From: an uncultured Roseovarius sp.
GTDB taxonomy: Bacteria; Pseudomonadota; Alphaproteobacteria; Rhodobacterales; Rhodobacteraceae
DNA length: 64,000 bases
Reading direction: 5' to 3'
NCBI GenBank assembly: GCA_947499555.1
Contig: CANMOU010000001.1
Location: 1,116,001 to 1,180,000, forward strand
The translations under genes and the position numbers were made by a program. This document shows positions 52,368-60,422 of the stretch, one piece after another (within the stretch, counting starts at the first letter, position 1; each line of letters opens with the position of its first letter). The notes beneath the pieces were generated by a model. That model did not search any database, was not told the origin of the DNA, and saw only the letters and a program-made list of their open reading frames with translations.

Positions 52368-53300
52368 TCACTCCACAAAAATCAATCCTTTGAACCGCTC
52401 AAGCGCCACTTCGCGCGCCACGGCTGCGACCCGTGCCAGCGCCTGTCTGTGAGCCGCCCTTTTGCGCCAGGCAAGACCGATCGACCGGGTAAATAGATTG
52501 TTGCGAAAAGACAGGATCGTCACATCGCCGCGCTCGGATGTCACCTCGGAATTGACGTAGAGCGCAGGCAAAAAGCTCGGCCCCATATTAAGCGCCGTCA
52601 TCTGCCGCAACGCATCAAGGCTCGTGCCCTCGTAATCCTGCCGGACATGTGCCCCGAGTTCTTCGCAGAGCGAGGTGATTTGTGCATGCAGGACGAAGGC
52701 ACGTGAGAGGGTCAGTATCTCTTCGCCCTCCAGATCCGCATCGCTCACCGCGTTGCGCCCTGCCAGCGCGTGCTCTGATCCAACCGCCAGCTTCAATGGC
52801 TCGCGGAAAAGCCGTTCAACCTGCAGATCGGTCGATTGCACCGGAAGCTGCGTGAGGATCACATCGTGCGTACCGGCAATCAGCTCCTCTTCCAGAACGT
52901 AAGGCGCAGCATCCCGGATCACGACCTTGAGCGTCGGATAAATCTGGCTCAGACGTCGCGTGAGATACGGCAGAAAGTAAGGCCCCAATGTCGGGGTTGA
53001 GCCAAGCCGGATCGTTCCACCGATCCCCTCCCGGGCCGATTGCGCCAATCCGTGCATCACGTCAATATCCTCGAGAACCTTGCGCGCAAGGTTCAGAACA
53101 TCGCGCCCGCCTGGTGTCAGAACCGCACCCCGCCTCCCACGTTCCACAAGATCAAGACCCAGTGCCGCTTCAAGATTGACGATTTGCTGGCTCAGAGACG
53201 GCTGACTGATGCCAGAGCGCTCGGCCGCCTTTCGATAATGCCCGGTCTCGGCAAGCGCCAGGAAGTAGCGCAACTGCCTTAAAGTAATCTGCTCCAGCAT
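52368..53300 (-). CDS. OxyR-like LysR regulator lacking the peroxidatic cysteine
   Basis: A 310-residue LysR regulator with the OxyR-type N-terminus LRQLRYFLALAETGHYRKAAERSGISQPSLSQQIVNLEAALGLDLVERGRRGAVLTPGGRDVL. The effector domain aligns with E. coli OxyR around the redox loop: LEGEEILTLSRAFVLHAQITSLCEELGAHVRQDYEGTSLDALRQM. The resolving Cys equivalent (208 in E. coli) is present as Cys212, but position 199 is Val203. So it cannot form the OxyR disulphide as known. Start ATG 53300 is preferred to the upstream TTG at 53327. Role may be regulation of another stress or a reduced-form-only response. Confidence 0.85.
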   Translation of the reverse strand: MLEQITLRQLRYFLALAETGHYRKAAERSGISQPSLSQQIVNLEAALGLDLVERGRRGAVLTPGGRDVLNLARKVLEDIDVMHGLAQSAREGIGGTIRLGSTPTLGPYFLPYLTRRLSQIYPTLKVVIRDAAPYVLEEELIAGTHDVILTQLPVQSTDLQVERLFREPLKLAVGSEHALAGRNAVSDADLEGEEILTLSRAFVLHAQITSLCEELGAHVRQDYEGTSLDALRQMTALNMGPSFLPALYVNSEVTSERGDVTILSFRNNLFTRSIGLAWRKRAAHRQALARVAAVAREVALERFKGLIFVE

Positions 53301-53337
53301 GGTCCGGCACACCTTTATTGGGGGCAACCCACTTAAG

Positions 53338-53379
53338 ATAGGTTTTTCATATCAAACTTTCAGGTCCAATAGGATTTTT
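53338..53379. promoter_or_regulatory. Direct repeat upstream of the OxyR-like gene
   Basis: ATAGGTTTTT (53338-53347) and ATAGGATTTTT (53369-53379) start 31 bases apart, about three helical turns, so they lie on one face of the DNA. ATAG half-sites occur in the OxyR consensus. A third copy, CCTATTTTTT at 53396-53405, is on the same strand. Confidence 0.35.
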
Positions 53380-53442
53380 TTGAATCAGGCGCGCCCCTAT
53401 TTTTTGCCCATAACAGGATGAACCGACAGGAACAGGATCCCC

Positions 53443-53694
53443 ATGCAACCGAGAATGCTCTCTTTTGCCTCATTACAGAACCGCATCGAAACTCTGCGTC
53501 GCCGTCACCGGGAACTCGATGCACGGATTTCAGCCGAACAATCCCGGGCCGCGCCGGATTTCATGCAGATCAAGCAACTCAAGCAGGAGAAACTTGGTTT
53601 GCGCGATGCAATCCGCATGACGCAAATTCTGATTTCCCGGATGCAGCCGCGAAAGATAAAGCAAACCTGGCAGGCGCAGTTTCATTCGGGATAG
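53443..53694 (+). CDS. DUF465/YdcH family protein
   Basis: An 83-residue protein with the DUF465 (YdcH) signature: FASLQNRIETLRRRHRELDARISAEQSRAAPDFMQIKQLKQEKLGLRDAI. The family forms a small helical hairpin; its function is not established. ATG 53443 follows AGGATCCCC. Divergent from the OxyR-like gene. A 10-bp perfect stem follows about 100 bases later (53795-53823). Confidence 0.85.
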   Translation: MQPRMLSFASLQNRIETLRRRHRELDARISAEQSRAAPDFMQIKQLKQEKLGLRDAIRMTQILISRMQPRKIKQTWQAQFHSG

Positions 53695-53794
53695 CAAGAC
53701 AGCCTTCATCGAATAGTTTTTCTGCCGCGTTTAGGCCGACCATGGGGAGCGATGGCCTTGACGCGCAAACACCGCGGCGGCGGTGCAAAGGGGT

Positions 53795-53833
53795 CTGGCA
53801 GTGGAAGATTGGGCCACTGCCAGGCCTCTCTTC
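53795..53833 (+). terminator. Perfect 10-bp hairpin downstream of the YdcH gene
   Basis: CTGGCAGTGG (53795-53804) pairs fully with CCACTGCCAG (53814-53823) around a 9-base loop. A T-rich tract (CTCTCTTCTTTT) follows, so it may be a terminator for the YdcH transcript. It lies 101 bases after the YdcH stop and 118 before the FolB start. Confidence 0.6.
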
Positions 53834-53941
53834 TTTTACCATCTTGGCGGCCTCGCCCCCTTGTCTGTCGTATTCCGTCTTTCACTGCCCGCACAGGGCA
53901 TGGTAAGCCCCGGACAGACGCCCGACCAAGGACCCTGCTGC

Positions 53942-54871
53942 ATGTCCAATGAAATCCGACTGGCCTTTGAGCACCCCGCCGCGCGCGCCAACGCCACCGC
54001 GCCGGACGGTCCGTTGGACCGGATTTCGCTGCGCGATCACGTGGTTGAGGTTGAGATCGGGGCCTTTCAGGCCGAGCGCGGCATCACCCAGCGCATTGCC
54101 TTCAATGTCGTGGTCGAAGTCCGGCCTCTGGATGTGGCCATCGATGATGATGTGGACCGTATTCTAAGCTACGACCGCGTAACCGAAGCGATTGCCGCCG
54201 AACTTGCCGCAGAGCGGCTCAACCTGCTTGAAACCCTCGCGGAACGCATTGCCGAACGTATCCTGCTCGAACCCCAGGCGGTGCGCACCTTTGTGCGGAT
54301 CGAAAAGCTTGACCGTGGCCCCGGTGCCCTTGGCGTCGAGATCGTGCGCTCGGTCGAGGATCTGGCGACCAAGCCGGTCGGTCACCTGCCCGACATCACG
54401 CCACATCCGCATGTGGTGTATCTCTCAAATCTCGCCATCAGGTCGCCAAACCTCGCGCGCTGGCTGGATCAACTTGAGGCGCGCGCCGAACCGGTGATCC
54501 TCTGCGTGGGTCATGCCGATGTGACCAATCCGCAGACCGGCCACAAGATGACCCAGCGGCGGGTGGACCTTCTTGCGCTGGAGCAGAACGCCTGGGTTCT
54601 GGCCGGGCGAGACGACCGTTGTGTCGTCGTGGGCACGCGCACCGAACTGGACTGGGCGATGAAGAACGGCCAGATCAGTGTCTGGGCCCCTTCGAAAATC
54701 GTCCTCGATGCGGTCGATGGCCCGAAGACCGGGCCCGACGACCCTGTGGCGCTGGCCGCCTGGTTCGCCGGCCATATGGAGGCATCCGATCTTCTGCTGA
54801 TCGGAGAAGCCCCGCCGGACCGCGCGGCTGTACCCGTACTGGTACGAGATATCGCGCAATCCGGGCTCTGA
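53942..54871 (+). CDS. folB: Dihydroneopterin aldolase fused to a kinase-like C-terminal domain
   Basis: A 309-residue protein. Residues 1 to about 138 form the FolB domain: DRISLRDHVVEVEIGAFQAERGITQRIAFNVVVEVRPLD, ILSYDRVTEAIAAELAAERLNLLETLAERIAERI and VRIEKLDRGPGALGVEIVR, which convert dihydroneopterin to 6-hydroxymethyldihydropterin. Residues from about 139 to 309 contain a second domain. Its late part (QRRVDLLALEQNAWVLAGRDDRCVVVG...LDWAMKNGQISVWAPSKIVLDAVDG...PVALAAWFAGHMEASDLLLIGE) resembles amino-acid-kinase-fold proteins of the MfnE type known from methanopterin synthesis. The Gly-rich phosphate loop is not evident. folP follows 13 bases later. Confidence 0.88.
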   Translation: MSNEIRLAFEHPAARANATAPDGPLDRISLRDHVVEVEIGAFQAERGITQRIAFNVVVEVRPLDVAIDDDVDRILSYDRVTEAIAAELAAERLNLLETLAERIAERILLEPQAVRTFVRIEKLDRGPGALGVEIVRSVEDLATKPVGHLPDITPHPHVVYLSNLAIRSPNLARWLDQLEARAEPVILCVGHADVTNPQTGHKMTQRRVDLLALEQNAWVLAGRDDRCVVVGTRTELDWAMKNGQISVWAPSKIVLDAVDGPKTGPDDPVALAAWFAGHMEASDLLLIGEAPPDRAAVPVLVRDIAQSGL

Positions 54872-54884
54872 ACCGGTCTGACCG

Positions 54885-55889
54885 ATGCCCTATTACCGCC
54901 CCCTGCCCCAACTTGGCCGCGCCCGGCCTAAAACCGCTTTGCCGCTCGCGGGCGGTTGGTGCTGGTTTGATACGGTCGAGCAGCTTGATCGCGATGGATC
55001 AGCGGGCTTTCTGGCCGCCCGGAGCCTGCCAGATGACGTGCTGTCCCCCCTGACCGAGCCCCGCGCGCCCATCGCGGGGATCGCCTTTGACGCCCCCCGC
55101 CTGATGGGGATACTCAACGTCACGCCAGACAGCTTTTCCGATGGCGGACAGCACAATGCCCCCGATGCCGCCGAGGCCCGCGCGCAAGAGATGCTGACGC
55201 AAGGTGCCGACATCATCGACATCGGCGGAGAATCCACGCGCCCCGGAGCGGCCGAAGTTTCAATCCAAGAGGAAACAGAGCGCACCGCCCCGGTGATCGA
55301 AGCCCTGCGCAGACAGAGCCAAACGCCGATTTCCATCGACACCCGCAAAGCGCCCGTGGCCCGCGCCGCCCACGCCGCCGGGGCCAACCTGGTCAACGAT
55401 GTCGCAGGCTTCACCTTTGATCCCGAACTTGCTCCCTTTTGCGCCGAAGCAGGCCTTCCGGTTTGCGTGATGCACGCGCAAGGTACGCCTGACATCATGC
55501 AAAAGAACCCGCGCTATGATCACGTGGCGCTTGATGTCTATGACTATCTTGAAACCCGCGTGGCGGCGCTGACGGCACTGGGCATCGCCCGCGACCAGAT
55601 CATCGTCGATCCCGGCATCGGCTTTGGCAAAACGCTCGAACACAACCTGACGCTCCTGCAAAATCTGTCACTTTTTCACGGGCTGGGCTGCCCTGTTCTT
55701 CTGGGTGCATCACGCAAGCGCTTTGTCGGCACAATTGGCGGCACAGAAGAAGCCGGTGCCCGCATGCCCGGGTCGCTGGCCGTCACACTGGCCGGTGTCG
55801 CGCAAGGTATTCAGCTGCACCGCGTGCATGATGTGGCTGAAAGCGCCGAGGCCCTGAAGCTCTGGCAAGCGGCCACAGTTGGGATTTGA
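54885..55889 (+). CDS. folP: Dihydropteroate synthase
   Basis: Makes dihydropteroate from 6-hydroxymethyldihydropterin diphosphate and p-aminobenzoate. The catalytic barrel starts near residue 72: LMGILNVTPDSFSDGGQHNAPDAAEARAQEMLTQGADIIDIGGESTRPGAAEVSIQEE, then PISIDTRKAPVARAA, NDVAGF and DPGIGFGKTLEHNLTLL. The 334-residue protein has an extra 70-residue N-terminal section before the barrel. It follows folB closely. The glmM gene that often comes next in this family is not here; instead a convergent permease follows. Confidence 0.95.
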   Translation: MPYYRPLPQLGRARPKTALPLAGGWCWFDTVEQLDRDGSAGFLAARSLPDDVLSPLTEPRAPIAGIAFDAPRLMGILNVTPDSFSDGGQHNAPDAAEARAQEMLTQGADIIDIGGESTRPGAAEVSIQEETERTAPVIEALRRQSQTPISIDTRKAPVARAAHAAGANLVNDVAGFTFDPELAPFCAEAGLPVCVMHAQGTPDIMQKNPRYDHVALDVYDYLETRVAALTALGIARDQIIVDPGIGFGKTLEHNLTLLQNLSLFHGLGCPVLLGASRKRFVGTIGGTEEAGARMPGSLAVTLAGVAQGIQLHRVHDVAESAEALKLWQAATVGI

Positions 55890-55955
55890 GTATTTGAAGA
55901 CCGATGAAAGCCACTGGTCTTTCACTGTTCATTAAATACTCTTATCCAACCAAAT

Positions 55956-56882
55956 TCACGCGTTGCTGCGCCCCGAAAAGAGGCGTCTCAAAGCCCCCAG
56001 TTGGCTGAGCGCCACGCCAAAAAGGATCAAAGCAAGGCCCAGGTAAAGGCTGGGCGGCAGTGGTTCGCTGAGGACCATCACGCCAAAGATCACCGACCAG
56101 ACCGGGACCTGATAATTCACCAGGCTCATGAACACCGGACCAGCGTCGCGGATGACTTGCACCAGCAGTATTTGCGCCACGCCTGTCGGCAGCAGCCCAA
56201 GATAAATGAGCGCCCAGAAGCTGGTGCCCGACGGCAATATTGGCCAGCCTTCCACATATATCGCGTAAGGTGTGAAAAGCACCGCGGCCACCAGCAAAAC
56301 CGCCGCCGCAAGCGCCATACGATTGACCTCGGGACAAAGCCGCGTGCAGATCGAGCCAATGGCATAACAGGCCGCAGCGCCCACACATGCAAGCTTGGCC
56401 AAAGCCTCGAAATCCTTGCCCGTTGAGGCCAGCGCGCCAGGGCCGATGATCACGATCACCCCGATCGTGCCGATGGAAAACCCGATGAAACGGCGCAGGC
56501 TCATGCGCTCTCCGGGCACAAAAACATGCGCCAGCGGCAGGATCAGCAGCGGCACCACGGCCATGCAGACCCCGGCAAAGCCCGAGGCGACAACCTGTTG
56601 CCCCCAACTCAGAAAGGCAAAGGGCACAGCGTTGGAAAAAATCGCCATGGCAAGGATAAAACCCCAGAGCTTGCCAGCACCTGCCCCGGAGATGCGGGGA
56701 AGACCGGAGCCAAGGGCCATCGTCAGCACAAGCAGGAAAAGCGCCCCAAGGCAAAGCCGCGCGGTGACAACCGTCAGCGGGCCAACACCCTCAAGCGCCA
56801 GCGTCACAAACATAAACGACGCGCCCCAGATCATGCCAAGGGTAATCAGGCGCAGCCAGTTGGTGGTGGAAATTCCGGTCAT
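55956..56882 (-). CDS. EamA/DMT-family membrane transporter
   Basis: A 308-residue inner-membrane permease with about ten hydrophobic segments in two EamA repeats, including LRLITLGMIWGASFMFVTLALEGVGPLTVVTARLCLGALFLLVL, RRFIGFSIGTIGVIVIIGPGAL and VPVWSVIFGVMVLSEPLPPSLYLGLALILFG. The family exports small metabolites. ATG 56882 overlaps the GNAT stop by 4 bases, giving ATGA coupling. The upstream frame to 57014 is not used because it runs into the GNAT gene. Confidence 0.9.
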   Translation of the reverse strand: MTGISTTNWLRLITLGMIWGASFMFVTLALEGVGPLTVVTARLCLGALFLLVLTMALGSGLPRISGAGAGKLWGFILAMAIFSNAVPFAFLSWGQQVVASGFAGVCMAVVPLLILPLAHVFVPGERMSLRRFIGFSIGTIGVIVIIGPGALASTGKDFEALAKLACVGAAACYAIGSICTRLCPEVNRMALAAAVLLVAAVLFTPYAIYVEGWPILPSGTSFWALIYLGLLPTGVAQILLVQVIRDAGPVFMSLVNYQVPVWSVIFGVMVLSEPLPPSLYLGLALILFGVALSQLGALRRLFSGRSNA

Positions 56883-57478
56883 TTCAAAAACGTCACAGCC
56901 AGCAAAACAAAAATCACGGTCCAAAGGACAATTGGGTCCCGAAGAAAGCTCCATTTTTGTGTTGGGACGATGCTCGAGAATTTTGACGGCGGCTCCATCG
57001 GTCCGAACCGCCATCTGGTGTGGACCTTGGCAAAGCCGGAGCTGGCGAAAAACTTCTCTCTCGTGTCTCCAAGATTCCAGACAGTTGCATCAAGATTATG
57101 GGCTTCGAAATCTTCTGCGAGCGACTTGCCCCAGTTCAAAAGCGCCTGACCCACGCCTTTCTTGCGATACTCCGGGCGCACGTGGATATCGAAGATCTCA
57201 AACCCACCTCCGGTATTGGCGGAATCCGCCATAACGACATACCCCGCAAACGCCCCATCGACTTCTGCCACCTGCACAAGCCGAGCCTCATCAACCTTGG
57301 TCTGAGCGTCGATGCAATTCGCAATATGTGGCTCGTAGAAGGCGTCAAAAGCCTCTTCGCCGAAAGCAAATGGCATCTGGCTGTGATGACGCTCAAACGT
57401 CTCGCGGCAGCCTTCAAGGATCATCGCAAGATCATCGCGCGTCGCAGGGCGCAAGTGTATGTCCGGGGTGTCTTGCAT
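56879..57478 (-). CDS. GNAT acetyltransferase with C-terminal membrane anchor
   Basis: A 199-residue GNAT-family N-acetyltransferase. The acetyl-CoA site is FEIFDIHVRPEYRKKGVGQALLNWGKSLAE, with RKKGVG as the phosphate loop. The last part, after WSFLRDPIVLWTVIFVLLAVTFLK, is one hydrophobic helix with a very short tail, a tail-anchored arrangement that is unusual for GNAT enzymes. Its stop overlaps the DMT permease start, so a joint role is inferred: acetylation of a compound near the membrane, then transport. Substrate unknown. Confidence 0.85.
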   Translation of the reverse strand: MQDTPDIHLRPATRDDLAMILEGCRETFERHHSQMPFAFGEEAFDAFYEPHIANCIDAQTKVDEARLVQVAEVDGAFAGYVVMADSANTGGGFEIFDIHVRPEYRKKGVGQALLNWGKSLAEDFEAHNLDATVWNLGDTREKFFASSGFAKVHTRWRFGPMEPPSKFSSIVPTQKWSFLRDPIVLWTVIFVLLAVTFLK

Positions 57479-57490
57479 GATAATCCTTCA

Positions 57491-57525
57491 AATCAAAAGG
57501 GCGCCCGGAATGCCGGACGCCCTTT
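57491..57525 (-). terminator. Rho-independent terminator of ilvC
   Basis: AAAGGGCG-C-CCGG (57496-57508) pairs with CCGG-A-CGCCCTTT (57513-57525) with one mismatch and a 4-base loop. On the minus strand TTTTGATT follows. It sits 22 bases after the ilvC stop. Confidence 0.85.
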
Positions 57526-57546
57526 CCGACTCATGTCTTGGACAGA

Positions 57547-58647
<1,101 letters not shown>

Positions 58648-58664
58648 TTAGACTCTGTTAATTC

Positions 58665-58694
58665 TATCCTAATATTGATAATTTAATTCGGATA
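58665..58694. promoter_or_regulatory. AT-rich dyad between ilvC and the Lrp genes
   Basis: TATCCTAAT (58665-58673) and ATTCGGATA (58686-58694) form a dyad with one mismatch across a 12-base AT-rich centre. The location between ilvC and the start of the first Lrp gene at 58717 fits an Lrp-type operator. Lrp sites are usually loosely conserved, so identity is tentative. Confidence 0.45.
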
Positions 58695-58716
58695 TTTACA
58701 GATTACTGGATTTTTG

Positions 58717-59172
58717 ATGCTAAAAGACGAAGATCGCCGTATTCTGCGTTACCTGCAGTCTGACCCAACGCTCAGTCCTGCCGAACTGGCGGAGCGCTGT
58801 GCCATCAGCCCGCAAAGTGCGGCGCGTCGGATCACGCGGCTCGAAGAGTTGGGTATTTTGAAAGGCATCACCGCCCAGATCGACTGGCAGCGATTGGGGT
58901 ATACGGTTGAGGTGTCCCTGCGCTTCACGCTCGACAAAACCCATGCCCGCGCCTTTGACGAATTTCTGGAGGCTGCGCGGCAAGTGCCCGAAGTGCTGGA
59001 GTGCCAGACTTTCCTTGGCCGAGTCGACGTACGCCTCTCGGTGATTGCCCGCGACATGGCGCATTACCAGGAGATTTACCGTGACCGAATCCTGACCCTG
59101 CCCCATATCGCAGAGATCGAGGCGCTGATGCATGTGGCGCGGATCAAATCGGATGAAAGCCTGCCGATATGA
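58717..59172 (+). CDS. Lrp/AsnC family transcriptional regulator, gene 1
   Basis: A 151-residue feast/famine regulator. The HTH region is EDRRILRYLQSDPTLSPAELAERCAISPQSAARRITRLEELGILKGITAQIDWQRLGY and the C-terminal RAM domain starts with VEVSLRFTLDK. ATG 58717 is preferred over TTG 58714. It overlaps the next Lrp gene by 4 bases and is divergent from ilvC. Lrp proteins respond to leucine and other amino acids, so control of ilvC is likely. Chain length is at the short end of the family. Confidence 0.93.
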   Translation: MLKDEDRRILRYLQSDPTLSPAELAERCAISPQSAARRITRLEELGILKGITAQIDWQRLGYTVEVSLRFTLDKTHARAFDEFLEAARQVPEVLECQTFLGRVDVRLSVIARDMAHYQEIYRDRILTLPHIAEIEALMHVARIKSDESLPI

Positions 59173-59627
59173 CCGAACTCGATGATCTTGACCGCAAGGT
59201 TCTGGCCGCACTGGCGCGCGATGCGCGGGCAAGCTCGGGCGCGTTGGCCCGCCGTTTCAGCGTATCGCAACCTGTAGTCTGGCGCCGGATCAAGCGGCTC
59301 AGGGATGCGGGCGTTCTGGCTGGCCGCAGGCTGGAGCTTGATGCCGCCAAACTCGGCTTTGGCGTCACGGTTTTTCTGGGCGTGAAGCTTGCCACCAAAG
59401 GCCGCGTGAGCCTGCAGGACTTTGAGACCGCCGTCAGCGCCATCCCCGAAGTGCAGACGGTTGAGCATGTGCTGGGCATGTATGACTATCGCCTGCGGGT
59501 CGTGGCGCGCGATATCTCGGATTTTGAGCGCGTCCTGCGCCGCCGTATCATGACCCTGCCGGGTGTCGGAGATGTAGAAGCAAATGTGCTTCTGAGCGAG
59601 GAAAAGCGGCCCGGGCCGATTGGCTGA
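59169..59627 (+). CDS. Lrp/AsnC family transcriptional regulator, gene 2
   Basis: A 152-residue paralogue overlapping gene 1 by ATGA. The HTH is LDDLDRKVLAALARDARASSGALARRFSVSQPVVWRRIKRLRDAGVLAGRRLELDAAKLGFGV, and the RAM domain follows from VTVFLGVKLATKGRVS to the end. The pair is translationally coupled, which would favour a mixed oligomer, as seen for other paired Lrp homologues. It is followed by an unknown gene, 26 bases away. Confidence 0.93.
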   Translation: MTELDDLDRKVLAALARDARASSGALARRFSVSQPVVWRRIKRLRDAGVLAGRRLELDAAKLGFGVTVFLGVKLATKGRVSLQDFETAVSAIPEVQTVEHVLGMYDYRLRVVARDISDFERVLRRRIMTLPGVGDVEANVLLSEEKRPGPIG

Positions 59628-59653
59628 TGCGCAACCGATGATAGACTGAACCC

Positions 59654-60415
59654 ATGTCCCGCAAGATCGAAAAACCGCTGAAAGCCAAACTCCCGCCAGA
59701 TCATCCGCTTTTTGAAGTGATCGAAGAGGCCTATCGGGTGTTCAACTACCCGACGCCACCGACGACGGGCGTGTGTCAGGGGTGCTGCATGTATCCCGAG
59801 ATAGAAGCGGATTTCTTCAATCCGCCCATCCGGGAGCTGCCCCTGCATTACCTGCAGGACTGGTTCTTTGCCGCATCCGACATCCCCCTGAGCAAGAGGG
59901 TATGGGGCTACCTCCTACCTCGCATCCTGGAGGTGCTCGCCTTTGGTGAGGATGTGGCCAATGTGGGGTTAGAAGTCAGCCTGAGCCGCTTTCCGACGGG
60001 TGACAAGACCGAATGGTCAGGCGCAGAATGGGCGGTGCTGGACCGGTTTCAGCGTCACTACCTTGCGCGGCACATCGCGGGCACGCAGCCCTATCTGGAT
60101 GATGTCCTGTGCATGTTTGGTCAGGCGGACTGGCCTTTGGAGGATCTGTTTCAGCAAGTCTGGGAGACACCGGATGATGTGCTTGTTCGGCGGCTTTGGT
60201 CAGACTGGTGCACAGCCAAACCGGCCATCTGGACAACCGCCTTTTGGGATAATGGACGCAACAGCAAAGCGTTCGAATTTTACACATCACGGCAATTGTA
60301 TGATCGGATGGAAAGGCTCGCGTTAGGTGAGACTGCCCCGCCCGATCTTGCGAAAAAAGCCTTCGATATCGCAAGTGTCATCCAAGACAGCGCCTTTTGG
60401 GTCAAGCGCGGCTAG
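59654..60415 (+). CDS. Hypothetical protein with CxxCC motif
   Basis: A 253-residue soluble protein I do not recognise. It starts MSRKIEKPLKAKLPPDHPLFEVIEEAYRVFNYPTPPTTGVCQGCCMYPEIEADFFNPP, with a CQGCCM cluster at about 41-46 that could bind a metal or iron-sulphur. The rest is rich in Trp and acidic residues (VWGYLLPRILEVLAFGED, LVRRLWSDWCTAKPAIWTTAFWD). It is placed after the Lrp pair, and converges on the Hint-domain gene with 7 bases between. It may share transcription with the Lrp pair. Confidence 0.6.
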   Translation: MSRKIEKPLKAKLPPDHPLFEVIEEAYRVFNYPTPPTTGVCQGCCMYPEIEADFFNPPIRELPLHYLQDWFFAASDIPLSKRVWGYLLPRILEVLAFGEDVANVGLEVSLSRFPTGDKTEWSGAEWAVLDRFQRHYLARHIAGTQPYLDDVLCMFGQADWPLEDLFQQVWETPDDVLVRRLWSDWCTAKPAIWTTAFWDNGRNSKAFEFYTSRQLYDRMERLALGETAPPDLAKKAFDIASVIQDSAFWVKRG

Positions 60416-60422
60416 GCTCAGA

